A DNA stretch of 64,000 nucleotides from Phytobacter massiliensis JC163 (GTDB lineage: Bacteria; Pseudomonadota; Gammaproteobacteria; Enterobacterales; Enterobacteriaceae). Position numbers and translations under genes: made by a program. Each line of letters starts with the position of its first letter. The first letter of the stretch is position 1. Under the pieces are notes generated by a model. The model was not told where the DNA came from. It was given only the letters and a program-made list of their open reading frames with translations, and made no database searches. This document shows, piece after piece, positions 1 to 8,900 of this stretch. The stretch spans positions 679,693 to 743,692 of the forward strand of contig NZ_HE578946.1 in the NCBI RefSeq assembly GCF_000321045.1, in the 5' to 3' direction.

Positions 1-2
1 TA

Positions 3-218
3 CTGCTGGCGCTGCTGACCTTACTCCTGCGTCGTGCTTCCCGCGGAGGAATGCGCGTTTTCCTGATTGTTATCACCCTCGTGGTGTTGTTCGGTATTGG
101 TTTTGCCGGTGCGCTGCTGCATCAGTACGCCATTCCCGCAGCAATGGTAGTCGGCCTTATCGGTCTGATTGCGCTGAGCAGCAATTCCGTTCGTCCCGAT
201 CATCGCGTAAGAGCCTGA
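3..218 (+). CDS. C-terminal part of a membrane protein, possible dehydrogenase anchor
   Basis: Only the last 71 codons are in the window; the start lies upstream. The residues visible form two hydrophobic segments separated by a short polar turn (LLHQY), with a basic tail, so it is an inner-membrane protein. Its TGA stop lies 10 bases before the GTG start of the PQQ dehydrogenase, and that gene's GGAG ribosome site overlaps the stop, so the two are probably translationally coupled. In E. coli Gcd the quinoprotein carries its own N-terminal membrane domain; here the dehydrogenase lacks one, so this protein may supply the anchor or quinone docking. That role is inference; too little is visible to name a family. 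Confidence 0.55.
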   Translation: MLALLTLLLRRASRGGMRVFLIVITLVVLFGIGFAGALLHQYAIPAAMVVGLIGLIALSSNSVRPDHRVRA

Positions 219-228
219 GGAGCCGCCC

Positions 229-2322
229 GTGCATAGTAATCATTCACCCTTACTGAAAGTCAGCATGACGGCGCTGGCGCTGCTGGTCGCTCCGCTTACG
301 CTACATGCAGAGGAGAAAGCCGCTGAGGCATCGCAGGGAACCCAGGAGAAGCTGAACGTGGATGCGGCCGATCAACAGGCGCCGGGCACCACCAAAACCA
401 CTGACGAGGCCTCAACGGGCAACAATGATGGACAGAAAGTCGCCTCTGCCGCCCAACCGGCGACGCCGCTGGTGCCTTCAACCGCCACGTGGGACAGTTT
501 TCATGGCCAGCTCAACGCGCAGAAATACAGCCCGCTGACGCAAATTACGGCGGAAAACGTCAGTAAATTAAAAAAAGTCTGGGAGTATCATACCGGCGAC
601 GTCTCTGACGGCAAAGGTGATACCCCGGCCACCGTCTGGTCCGCTACGCCCATTTTCGCCAACGAAACGCTCTATATCGGTACGCCTTTCGATCGCCTGA
701 TTGCCCTCGATCCCGGTACCGGCAAAGAGAAGTGGCACTACGACACCAAATCGCCGCGCAAAGCGCTGACCCAACCGGTGCTAAAAAACCGTGGCGTATC
801 GTACTGGCAGGCAAAAAATCCGGTCGCCGGCGAGGCGTGCCAGAAAATTGTTTACATGGGCACCGTGGACGGCAAGCTCTATGCGCTGGATGCGGATTCC
901 GGTAAGCCATGCAGCGGCTTTGCTGACAACGGCGTGCTCGATGTGAACCAGTGGAACACGGTCAACGCCAAGTTCCCGCTGTCAATCCTGCAGCCGCCTA
1001 CCGTGGTCGGTAACCATCTGCTGGTGGGCTGGGCAGGTAAAGACTGGGCTTACGCCGAAGCGCCTCCGGGCACGGTTTTCTCGATCAATGCCCAGACCGG
1101 CGAGCGTGAGTGGACCTTTGACGCGATTCCGGCAGACGTTCGTCAACGCACCGGTACGGCTAACGTCTGGACCCACATGTCTGCCGATGAGGCAAACGGT
1201 CTGGTCTATCTGCCGGTTTCCTCCCCGTCACCTAACTACTGGGGCGGCAACCGCGTTAAACCCATTCCGCTTGGCACCTCCACTACCGCACTGGACATCA
1301 ATACCGGCAAGGTGGTCTGGTCTCGTCAGTGGGTGCATCACGACGTATGGGATTACGACATCAACTCTGCGCCGACGCTGATGGACATCACCGTCAACGG
1401 CAAGCAGATCCCGGCGCTGGTTCAGGCTACCAAGCAGGGCTTCCTGTTTGTGGTGAACCGCCTGACAGGGGAGGATGTCTGGCCTATTGAGGAGCGTCCT
1501 GTACCGCAGGGCGATGGTTCGGTGCAGGGCGAAGCGCTCTCGCCAACGCAGCCTTTCCCGACGAAGCCTGCGCCGCTGCTCGATCAGTCGAAGAAGCCAG
1601 AGATCTGGAAGCTGGCGGATATGGTAGGGGCCGGACAGTGCTCGCGCCTGTGGGATAACCTGAGCTATGAAGGTATGTACACGCCGCCTACCACGAAAGG
1701 CGAAGGCGCGCTGACCTACCCGGACAGCGCCGGTGGCGTGCAGTGGGGCGGGGTGGCGTTCGATCCGCAAAAACAAATCGCTATCGTCAACACCTCGCAT
1801 ATTGTGCAGTACGTGAAGCTCTATAGCCGTGAGGATTACGATAAAGCGGATAAAAACGCTGGCAACGAGAGCGGCTTTGCGCCGCAGGAAGGCGCGCCTT
1901 ACGGTATGCGTCTGCTGGTCGCGGATAACTGGCTGGGCATGCCGTGCTGGAAGCCGCCGTTTGGTGAAATCGTCGCGCTGGATATGCACACGGGCGATGT
2001 GAAGTGGCGTCGTCCGGTTGGCGCATCGCAGCAGTATGGCTTCTTTATGCCGGAAAGCTGGGGCTCGCCCACTATCGGCGGCCCGGCTATTACGGCAGGC
2101 GGCGTGATCTTTATCGGCGCTTCTATGGATGCCAAAGTCCGCGCCTATTCGGTGGAGAGCGGTGAAGAGCTGTGGTCCGATCAGGTCGAAGCGCCTGCGG
2201 TAGCGAACCCGTCGGTCTATGAGTACAAAGGCCGTCAGTATGTCGCCTTCGTCGCTGGCGGGAACACCATCCTCAAGGATCAGGTGGGCGATCAGGTGGT
2301 GGTGTACGCGCTTCCTGAGTAG
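229..2322 (+). CDS. Periplasmic PQQ-dependent dehydrogenase, glucose/quinate/shikimate family
   Basis: The protein (697 aa) matches the Gcd/QuiA quinoprotein beta-propeller family, which oxidises a sugar or alicyclic acid in the periplasm and passes electrons to quinone. The start codon is GTG with GGAG 7 bases upstream. Residues 1-28 form a signal peptide ending LHA, followed by a low-complexity linker of about 55 residues. The propeller begins at about residue 88 (SFHGQLNAQKYSPL) and carries the repeated tryptophan-docking strands (ALDPGTGKEKWHY, ALDINTGKVVW, ALDMHTGDVKWRR). It aligns with the catalytic part of Gcd, including the PTQPFP segment near residue 445, but lacks Gcd's five-helix membrane domain. 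Substrate cannot be told from sequence; PQQ must be made elsewhere or imported. Confidence 0.85.
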   Translation: MHSNHSPLLKVSMTALALLVAPLTLHAEEKAAEASQGTQEKLNVDAADQQAPGTTKTTDEASTGNNDGQKVASAAQPATPLVPSTATWDSFHGQLNAQKYSPLTQITAENVSKLKKVWEYHTGDVSDGKGDTPATVWSATPIFANETLYIGTPFDRLIALDPGTGKEKWHYDTKSPRKALTQPVLKNRGVSYWQAKNPVAGEACQKIVYMGTVDGKLYALDADSGKPCSGFADNGVLDVNQWNTVNAKFPLSILQPPTVVGNHLLVGWAGKDWAYAEAPPGTVFSINAQTGEREWTFDAIPADVRQRTGTANVWTHMSADEANGLVYLPVSSPSPNYWGGNRVKPIPLGTSTTALDINTGKVVWSRQWVHHDVWDYDINSAPTLMDITVNGKQIPALVQATKQGFLFVVNRLTGEDVWPIEERPVPQGDGSVQGEALSPTQPFPTKPAPLLDQSKKPEIWKLADMVGAGQCSRLWDNLSYEGMYTPPTTKGEGALTYPDSAGGVQWGGVAFDPQKQIAIVNTSHIVQYVKLYSREDYDKADKNAGNESGFAPQEGAPYGMRLLVADNWLGMPCWKPPFGEIVALDMHTGDVKWRRPVGASQQYGFFMPESWGSPTIGGPAITAGGVIFIGASMDAKVRAYSVESGEELWSDQVEAPAVANPSVYEYKGRQYVAFVAGGNTILKDQVGDQVVVYALPE

Positions 2323-2349
2323 CCGTCTGGCATAACCACTCTGTACCGC

Positions 2350-2377
2350 GTGGGGCCTTATGGCCCCACTTTTTTTT
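2350..2377 (+). terminator. Rho-independent terminator of the PQQ dehydrogenase operon
   Basis: A perfect 8-bp GC-rich stem (GTGGGGCC / GGCCCCAC) with a TTAT loop is followed directly by eight T residues, 27 bases after the dehydrogenase stop codon. Confidence 0.92.
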
Positions 2378-2698
2378 GCGGGCTAGCCAGGCGTAAAACG
2401 TCCTGCCTGAAATAATCACGACCTGTAATTGCCTCTCGCGCGGCAAACGGCAACCGCAGCCGTGCGGCGTGGTTTGTCGACGAATCGACGCCGGGCGCTG
2501 GTCACCGGTTCGCCAACGTCTGGCCGGATGACGAGATGTGTAAGAACTTACCTGGCCTTCAGGCGGGCATTTGCTTGTGGAGTGAAAAAAGAACAATACT
2601 TAAAGGGGGATAACTTAAGAAAAATAATTAATAAATGCAGGTTATGGTAATGAAGTAATCATTGGTTAATTATTTTATTTAATTCGCAGTCTTATTCC

Positions 2699-2923
2699 GT
2701 GATGTTTTTGTGCGGATACCTTACGGGTTTTTTAGTACATAAAAAATCTCTATTTCATTCCTCATTGGCTGTGGCTTCAGGCGTTATGTTTACTTATTTA
2801 GTCTCGGGGGTAAATCAAAATGAGTATCTTTTACTCCTTGAAGGTGTACTGACAGGGGCAGGTTTAGGTGCAATTGGTGGAGCTTGTGCTCTAATGGTAA
2901 GAAAGCTCCTTTGTTCGCAATAA
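2699..2923 (+). CDS. Small hypothetical membrane protein
   Basis: A 74-residue ORF begins at GTG, or at ATG three bases later, without a clear ribosome site. It encodes two hydrophobic segments, one ending in a glycine-rich stretch (GAGLGAIGGA) typical of helix packing, and a short basic tail. It sits alone in AT-rich DNA between the dehydrogenase terminator and the AriR-like gene. No family recognised; it may not be expressed. The 320 bases before it hold no other convincing gene. Confidence 0.35.
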   Translation: MMFLCGYLTGFLVHKKSLFHSSLAVASGVMFTYLVSGVNQNEYLLLLEGVLTGAGLGAIGGACALMVRKLLCSQ

Positions 2924-2986
2924 TAAAGGTGAAACAGCTCCTTTATCTGCCACCAGAAGAAGCAACAGGAGTAATACATAGCATAG

Positions 2987-3259
2987 TCATGCCGGTTTAT
3001 CGTTATAGCTGGGCATGATGTTCAGAGAAGGAATCTGCTGTCCCCCGGATAAGCGTGGGCGTAATGCGTTCAGCCACTGCCTGGCAGAGGCGATACCCAC
3101 CAGTTTTTCTTCACTGAACTCGTTACGAGCCATAATGGCCAGTTCGGCAATAAGTGAAGTCACTGTAATTTCTTTCGTGCCAACAGCGAGTCTCAGGGAT
3201 GCTTCGCCTATGATGGTCTGGCGCTCATTTTCTTCGTTTAACAAAACCGTCGTCTCCAC
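2987..3259 (-). CDS. AriR/YmgB-like two-component connector protein
   Basis: This 90-residue protein has the layout of the small YmgB/AriR/YcgZ family: an acidic N terminus, then a helix with IIGEA, the central turn GTKEITVTSLIAELA, and a second amphipathic helix. In E. coli the family is encoded at ycgZ-ymgA-ariR-ymgC, is repressed by BluR, and acts through the Rcs phosphorelay on biofilm matrix and acid resistance. Here it lies 112 bases downstream of a second family member on the same strand, so the two form a shortened version of that locus. The assignment rests on pattern similarity only. About 20 residues beyond the second helix are extra compared with AriR. Confidence 0.5.
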   Translation of the reverse strand: METTVLLNEENERQTIIGEASLRLAVGTKEITVTSLIAELAIMARNEFSEEKLVGIASARQWLNALRPRLSGGQQIPSLNIMPSYNDKPA

Positions 3260-3371
3260 TGCTATGAGTTACCTACATTTACTGTAGTTCATCGCAGGAA
3301 GATGCGCGGACTCAATCGTTATTAGATCACAGTACGCTGTCAGGCGGTCTCTGAATGAAAGCGGTCTACGT

Positions 3372-3602
3372 TCAGCTTTTTATAAACAGCAGCTTTAGTA
3401 AACTCTCGGTAGCGTGTTTTTCTTCCCGGGTGGTGGCCCTGGCACTGTAGGCAACGAGCTTGATACAGATATTTTTTCGGGTTAATGCCAGACCAGAATA
3501 CAGAATCTCCCGAACAATGGAACCCACGATCTTTTTTTGACTCAGGGTCCGTGAATCGTCAAAAAGAGCGGGATCGGTGAACTGTAGCGGTTTACGCGGC
3601 AT
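3372..3602 (-). CDS. YcgZ-like connector protein
   Basis: The 76-residue product matches the E. coli YcgZ pattern well in its second half: IVREILYSG, then LTRKNICIKLV, then EEKH and a final LLKLLF, against YcgZ's ILKDG, LSRKSLCAKLL, EEQKHYNALIGLLF. YcgZ is made under blue light and cold through the BluF/BluR circuit and feeds the Rcs system. The gene is first in a two-gene unit with the AriR-like gene. No regulator of BluR type is in the window. Confidence 0.6.
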   Translation of the reverse strand: MPRKPLQFTDPALFDDSRTLSQKKIVGSIVREILYSGLALTRKNICIKLVAYSARATTREEKHATESLLKLLFIKS

Positions 3603-3821
3603 ACTTTCCTCGGGTAATTTCGTAGCACGGCAGGCAATACTATAAACTTATACAAAAATTTGTATTTTGTATAGGTTTGCAAGGGAATAATTCTTCGTGC
3701 CCGGCTCAAGCAAGCGACGTTATGTAGCGTAAAACGTCGGTTGCGTGCCAATGGACAGGAGGCGTTTGCCGTACCATTCGCTTTTCTGAATAGCCATGAT
3801 GGCGGCGATGAGTGAACAAAG

Positions 3822-4045
3822 CATGACACGCCTTTCGCTGTATTTATGGAAATGTGCCTCAGCACCCCGGTTCTTGCCCCTGAGGATCGACGGAAGCTGG
3901 ATACCTGGATGCGGGAAGACAAAGTTGCAGATAAACTTTTACGGGCGTCTTTACCGCAGGGTTGGGATATTGGCGATAAAACCGGCGCGGGAGGATAGGG
4001 TTCACGCGCTATCATCGCGGCCGTTTACCCTAAAGGGCAGCCGCC
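3822..4045 (+). pseudogene. Remnant of a class A beta-lactamase (C-terminal third)
   Basis: Read in the frame of the CTT codon at 3873, the sequence gives APEDRRKLDTWMREDKVAD, then LLRASLPQGWDIGDKTGAGG, an in-frame TAG at 3996-3998, then GSRAIIAAVYPKGQPP. This is the region around the class A KTG motif, where intact enzymes usually read DKTGAGxYGSR, so the TAG stands where a Tyr codon is normal and is one base from TAT or TAC. Homology begins near a TP dipeptide at about 3828 and ends where the neighbouring hydrolase gene starts. The catalytic SxxK and SDN parts are missing, so it cannot be active. Origin of the parent enzyme is not resolved. Confidence 0.72.
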
Positions 4046-4054
4046 TAACTTATT

Positions 4055-4750
4055 TCAGCAGGATAAGCACCGTTCAAAGGCAGAGTGCGCACTCTCGTAT
4101 AATGTCTCTGAGGCCATCAGCTGTTCCCAGACATTATTATGACCCGCCTCGGGAAGTGTCAGAAGCTGACTGTGAGAAGCGTGAATGGCTGATGAAACAA
4201 GCCGTTGCGGGATTTCAGGAGGAATGATTGCGTCTTTCCCGGCGGCAATAACCAGTAAATTCCCGGTGAATGCTGCGGCCATATCCCATGCGTCTGTTTC
4301 CTCCCAACTGCGGAATTTGCGTATGATCTTTGAAAAATCCGCGCCAAACTTAACCTGACCGGCTGAGGCGGCATAGACCCCTGGCACCATAAGTATGAGG
4401 GATTTCAGTTGAAGCCTTTGACTCAGCTGCAGCGCATTGTACGCCCCCATACTCGTGCCCATACATCCTGTAACCGCCAGCCCCCGGTGAGCAATCACCG
4501 CTTCCGCCTGCAGCGTGCGACTGTAAAGAGACGATTCGTGAATGTCGCCGCCCGTTTCGCCATGGCCTATAAAATCAAACAGAGTGGTGCCAAAACCTAA
4601 TTGGTCCATAAGGACGCGGTACTTGTAAAAAACCTTTCGATCTTTTCCGCCGCCATGCAGCATCAAAATATGCCCATTGCGCCCGAAGGTGCTTTCGGCA
4701 CAAAGTGCGTGACCAGGAAAAGGCACAGAGTAGAACTGGCTCAACATCAT
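4055..4750 (-). CDS. Alpha/beta hydrolase
   Basis: The 231-residue protein has a complete alpha/beta-hydrolase core: oxyanion-hole strand ending LMLHGGG (about residue 35), nucleophile elbow GTSMG with Ser100, acid Asp173 in AAGKDAIIPP, and base His204 in EAGHNN. There is no signal peptide, so it is probably cytoplasmic. The substrate is unknown; an esterase or peptidase role is possible. It lies between a beta-lactamase remnant and a frameshifted LysR gene and shares no obvious operon. The start follows an AT-rich stretch and the second Met is equally possible. Confidence 0.75.
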   Translation of the reverse strand: MMLSQFYSVPFPGHALCAESTFGRNGHILMLHGGGKDRKVFYKYRVLMDQLGFGTTLFDFIGHGETGGDIHESSLYSRTLQAEAVIAHRGLAVTGCMGTSMGAYNALQLSQRLQLKSLILMVPGVYAASAGQVKFGADFSKIIRKFRSWEETDAWDMAAAFTGNLLVIAAGKDAIIPPEIPQRLVSSAIHASHSQLLTLPEAGHNNVWEQLMASETLYESAHSAFERCLSC

Positions 4751-4874
4751 ACGCCCGGCTTTAAAAAAAGATGAATAGTCCTTTTTAGCAAACTGGATTC
4801 ACCCGCGCAATGCTGGCTCTGTGCCAGACACGAACGAACATATTATTTCAGCCAGCACGGCCTGCCGATAAGGA

Positions 4875-5766
4875 TTATAAAGAGAGGCCTGACTCGGCAA
4901 GAAAATCGACAAAGCAGCGTATTCTCGGCGAGAGATACCGGCTGGCCGGCCATAGCGCGGAGAAGTATCCCTGCTTTATACAGTCTCCGGGCAATACCTC
5001 TTTCAACTGACCCGCCGCCAGAGGCTCGCGGACAGCAAAATCAGGGATATAGCTAATCCCCATGCCCGCCATGCACAGACGAACAGCAGCCTCAATGTTA
5101 TTTACCGTCAGAGCAGAAGCCGCCTTGATATCCGCAGCTGGCCGCATCCCCCGCAGTTCCCAGGGCTGGAGCAGCCCCGTTGAAGGAAAACGGAAAAAAA
5201 TACATCGGTGTTCCGTCAAATCCTCAGGCGAGCCGGGTTGACCATACTCCTTCAGATAAGCAGGGCTGGCGCAGAGAACAAAACGAAAATCACCCAGCTT
5301 TTTTAGATTTCAGTCGGGAGTCAGCCAGTTCACCGCTTCGTATGGCCACATCAAATCCTTCATCGATGATGTTTACCAGCCGGTCGCTGAAATCCAGATC
5401 CAGTTCCACTTGAGGATAGCGGCGTGAAAATTCCGGCAGGTGAGGGAGGACTAACCTGTAGCCAATCACCGGAAGTGAGACCCTGAGCTTGCCGGCGGGC
5501 TGCGCGGCACTGTTCGTCAGTTCTGACTCCGCCTCGTGTAACTGCTCAAGAATATGCTGGCAGCGGATTAATAAAGCCGCCCCCTCCGCTGTCAGGCTGA
5601 CGTTTCGCGTGCTGCGGTTAAAAAGGCGTACGCCCAGTTTGTTCTCCAGTCTGGCGACGTTTTTGCCAACCGCTGAGGCTGAAATGCCCAGCAACCGGGC
5701 CGCCTGTACAAAGCTCAGCGTCTCTGCTGTTCTGACAAACGAAGTAAGAGAGGTCAGACTATCCAT
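4875..5766 (-). pseudogene. LysR-family regulator, frameshifted
   Basis: The first 158 codons (from 5766) encode a LysR N terminus: helix-turn-helix with FVQAARLLGISASAVGKNVA and the start of the effector domain to LADSRLKSKK. The frame then stops. Removing one base from the run of six T (5299-5304, A on the coding strand) restores KKLGDFRFVLCASPAYL and joins it to the second frame, which runs to 4875 and completes a normal length of about 297 residues. The gene is divergent from the MFS transporter at 5886, and such LysR proteins often control the exporter beside them. It is either a recent pseudogene or a sequencing error in the run. Confidence 0.8.
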
Positions 5767-5885
5767 CTATTATGAACTTAATGTCCGCTAAGAAGGTATT
5801 TCCAGTCTATTTATTCACGATATTGTCTGCAATAACATCGCTGCAATTTGTTAGCCCACCTGCTTCGGACACTTAAGGTTATTCA

Positions 5886-7394
5886 ATGACAATTGCAACC
5901 AGCACGCTCAGCCGACACGCCCGGATTATGGCTGCCTTTTCTGTACTCCTGGCGGCGGTATTACTGCCGTTAAGTTTTACCGGAGGCGTCATCTCTACGC
6001 CCGCCATCCAACGCGCTCTTGGCGGCTCGCCTGCCGCGCTGTCGTGGCTGACCAATGGATTTATGCTCCCTTTCGGCAGTTTTCTGTTGTCGGCAGGCGT
6101 TGCTGCGGATATCACCGGCAGAAAACGCATTTTTGTTGCGGGTGCGGCCCTGTTTTGTTTTAGCAGCGCGATGATCGGCCTGACACAACATATTTTGATG
6201 GCTGGGTTACTCCGGTCACTACAGGGGTTGGCGGCGGCCATGATATTAGCCAGCGGCAGCGCTGCGCTTGCCCGGCTCTATGAAGGCCCCGAGAGGACGC
6301 GCGTATTCAGTATGCTTGGCACGCTGTTTGGCGTGGGCTTAGCGTTCGGCCCTGTGGTAATTGGTTTTATTACGGATGCGCTGGGCTGGCGATGGGTATA
6401 TGCCATGCTAGCGCTGCTTTCAGGGATGGTATTACTGATCGGGCTGGTGTTTTTGCCTGGCGCAGAAAAAAGCCAGCAGCAGAAACCAGATGGCGCAGGG
6501 CTGATATTATTCACCGCAGCCCTGATGTTGTTTACATCAGCGGTCATGCTTATCCCGGCCTTTGGCTTTTTTTCGCTTACCGTACTCGCCCTGTTCCTGT
6601 CGGCCATGCTGCTATTCATTGGGTTTGTGGTGCGATGCCAGAACACTCCAAACCCTGCTCTGGATATTTCCCTGCTGCTGCGCCCGTGCTTTGCCGGTAT
6701 TCTGCTGCTGCCAGTCGCAACATGTTATTGCTACGTTGTGCTGCTGATAATTATCCCCCTGCATTTTATGGGGGGTGACGGCATGAGCGAGGCCCGCAGC
6801 GCTCTTTATCTTCTGGCGCTGACCTCTCCGATGCTGTTTTTCCCTTCCGTGGCCGCTATGCTGACCCGCTGGTTTTCACCGGCAGCCGTTTCTGCGACGG
6901 GACTCATTATTGCCTCTGCCGGGCTGCTTTTCCTCGGCTACGCCCTACAGAGTAGCAGCAGTTATTTTCTTCTGTTTTCACTGTTTATCACGGGTGCCGG
7001 AGCCGCGCTTCCCTGGGGGCTGATGGATGGTCTGGCCCTTTCACTGGTTCCGGTTGAGAAAGCCGGGATGGCAGCTGGTCTTTTTAATACCGTGCGTGTT
7101 GCCGGAGAGGGGATAGCCCTGGCGATGGTTTCAGCATTTTTGACGGAAATGAATGCGTTAAATTTGCAGAAAACCGTTCACGGATATGCGCCAGACGAGA
7201 TTCATCATGCCGCAGCCTGGCTGGGCGGCGGCAATACCGAGCGGGCTGCGGCGATATTGCCCGCTATTTCACGAACGTTGCTCCGCGATAGTTATGACTC
7301 TGCCTATATGTTTCTGTTCAGAGTACTGGCAGCTGTCACGCTGGCCTGTGCGCTGATAGTCTGGATGATGTTGGGCCGAAAAGCGCCTGAATAA
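5886..7394 (+). CDS. MFS efflux transporter, DHA2 (EmrB/QacA) type
   Basis: The 502-residue protein is almost all transmembrane helix, with a length that fits the 14-helix drug:H+ antiporter-2 group. The loop between helices 2 and 3 carries the MFS motif A-like GVAADITGRKR (about residue 75), and helix 5 carries an antiporter motif C-like GVGLAFGPVVIG (about residue 150). It should export small hydrophobic or toxic compounds by proton exchange. Its start is 119 bases from the divergent LysR gene, the usual layout of a regulated exporter. The C-terminal extension between helices 13 and 14 (residues about 425-460) is soluble. Substrate unknown. Confidence 0.88.
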   Translation: MTIATSTLSRHARIMAAFSVLLAAVLLPLSFTGGVISTPAIQRALGGSPAALSWLTNGFMLPFGSFLLSAGVAADITGRKRIFVAGAALFCFSSAMIGLTQHILMAGLLRSLQGLAAAMILASGSAALARLYEGPERTRVFSMLGTLFGVGLAFGPVVIGFITDALGWRWVYAMLALLSGMVLLIGLVFLPGAEKSQQQKPDGAGLILFTAALMLFTSAVMLIPAFGFFSLTVLALFLSAMLLFIGFVVRCQNTPNPALDISLLLRPCFAGILLLPVATCYCYVVLLIIIPLHFMGGDGMSEARSALYLLALTSPMLFFPSVAAMLTRWFSPAAVSATGLIIASAGLLFLGYALQSSSSYFLLFSLFITGAGAALPWGLMDGLALSLVPVEKAGMAAGLFNTVRVAGEGIALAMVSAFLTEMNALNLQKTVHGYAPDEIHHAAAWLGGGNTERAAAILPAISRTLLRDSYDSAYMFLFRVLAAVTLACALIVWMMLGRKAPE

Positions 7395-7745
7395 ACCGCA
7401 GGCCGTCCGTGAGGCGTTTAACCAGCATTACGGGCGGATGTGTATCAGTTATCTCACGCTGATAGCGCTGATTTACGGCGCGGAAAAGTCCGCCAGCCCG
7501 AAGAAAAACTGCGCGTGGTCGAAGGATTCATCGCCCGGCTGGAGGTGCTGAATTATGGTATCGATGCGGCAGTTCAGACAGGGCAAATCCGGGCTTTACT
7601 GGCAAAAGCAGGTACGCCCGTTGGCCCGTATGACAACATGATTGCCGCCCACGCCCGCGCACTGGGTTTGATTCTGGTGACGAATAACACGCGTGAGTTT
7701 GAACGTATCAAGGGATTACGCCTGGAGGAGTGGAGTGTTGGTTGA
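7390..7745 (+). pseudogene. Truncated and frameshifted VapC toxin
   Basis: The sequence right at the MFS stop reads NKPQAVREAFNQHYGRMCIS and YGAEKSASP, the part of VapC (tRNA-fMet endonuclease of the PIN family) that follows the first catalytic Asp. A one-base loss near 7497-7503 then shifts frame, and the remainder reads LRVVEGFIARLEVL, GTPVGPYDNMIAAHA and LVTNNTREFERI, with the C-terminal PIN acidic residue in PYD. The N-terminal MLDTN segment and the antitoxin gene vapB are absent, so the toxin is dead. The fragment abuts the MFS stop codon exactly, which suggests a deletion or insertion joint there. Confidence 0.82.
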
Positions 7746-7834
7746 ATAGAACAGGGTTATTGTTCTGCAATCTGCTTCGCGTCATGAGTGGATGTTAACC
7801 TGGGCGTACTTTGGACGTAATGTCCACGCTTTGT

Positions 7835-8693
7835 TTAATCCGGGCACTGACTCTCCAGCCATTGACCGACAACGGGCCATAATTTCTCCGCACACCGGGT
7901 ACGAAAAAAGCCCATATGGCCAATGGCCGGAAGACCAAATTCAGCGTGCCGTATCTCGCGGCGTTCGATTTTTGCTTTTTGCACTGGTTCCATCAGCCGC
8001 GCAATGGCTTCAGGGTTAGCCCAGGGGTCGTCATCAAAACCCATCACCAGCACAGGTAACATTATTTCACTTGCTCGTTGGCGTGCATCCCAGTCTGGAT
8101 CGTCGTAAAAATAACCTGGCATTGCGCTCCAGCGCCCCCACTGAAGCATCACTGGAGCCGGTAAATCCTCTCCAAGCCCCAGGCGCTTCGCAGGCATGTA
8201 CCCTAAGATACGACAAAGAACCGGGGCCAGAACACGCAACAAGCACCAGACGCGCACTTTTTTCTGTCGTTTGTTTTATTGTGCTCGTCACACCGGCATG
8301 TGAGGCCACTATAACCGCAGCCTTCAGGGCGTGAGTGGCTGTCGAAAGCAGAACGGCATGCCCTCCCACACTATGCCCTACCGCCAGCAGGCTAAGTTCG
8401 GGGAAACGAGCTTTAGCCCAGGCTGTGATGCATCCGACGTCGTGCTCGATCCAGTCAGACATTGAGACATTGTAGCTACGGACCATCCCGGATTTAGAAT
8501 GGCCAGTGCCACGGTAATCATAAGTCAGGACACTGAATCCCCTGTTAAAAAGATACTCTGCGAAACCCTGATAAAAAGCCTGTACAACCGCCGTTGCTGG
8601 ATGAAGGATAACCACTGCTTTGGCATCGCTTCTTTCCCAAACCGTGGCAGCCAGGAATTCGACTTCATTTACGGGTATTTTTATTGAATACAT
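7835..8693 (-). pseudogene. Serine aminopeptidase-like alpha/beta hydrolase, frameshifted
   Basis: From 8693 the frame encodes VVILHPATA (oxyanion strand), LTYDYRGTGHSKS and the nucleophile elbow GHSVGGHAVLLS, a YheT-like or serine-aminopeptidase hydrolase. It leaves frame after KQTTEK at a run of six T (8258-8263, A on the coding strand). One base fewer continues into the second frame (RVWCLLRVLAPVL, then VLVMGFDDDPWANPEAI with the acid residue, and AIGHMGFF with the base), ending at 7835. The joined protein is about 285 residues, a normal length. The triad is complete apart from the shift. Confidence 0.78.
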
Positions 8694-8900
8694 TCGTTGA
8701 GCCTTTTCTATGTGGTCATACCAGTGGTACCTGAATTCAATCTAGCCTTTACTACCCAATCTGGCGATTTTTTTTGTTGTGAGTCCTTAACGTCCGCTCC
8801 TCGCTTATAGCGGACATTAAGACCGCTGCTTCAGCTCATTCTGCACCCAGGTTTTTAGCTTCCCCCTCCGCACGAGTGTCTCTGGCTATTATGAATAATT

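Noticed and set aside
1228..1989. Long minus-strand frame of 253 codons
   Set aside because: It lies wholly inside the PQQ dehydrogenase gene, is rich in Arg and His as expected for an antisense frame of GC-rich DNA, and matches no family.
2429..2650. 73-codon plus-strand frame
   Set aside because: Arg-rich first half and no ribosome site; looks like chance.
3542..4015. 157-codon minus-strand frame
   Set aside because: It overlaps the YcgZ-like gene and the beta-lactamase remnant in other frames, and has no coherent pattern.
4055..8693. Idea that the two alpha/beta hydrolases are duplicates
   Set aside because: They share only the general fold; the motifs GTSMG and GHSVGG and the surrounding residues differ too much.
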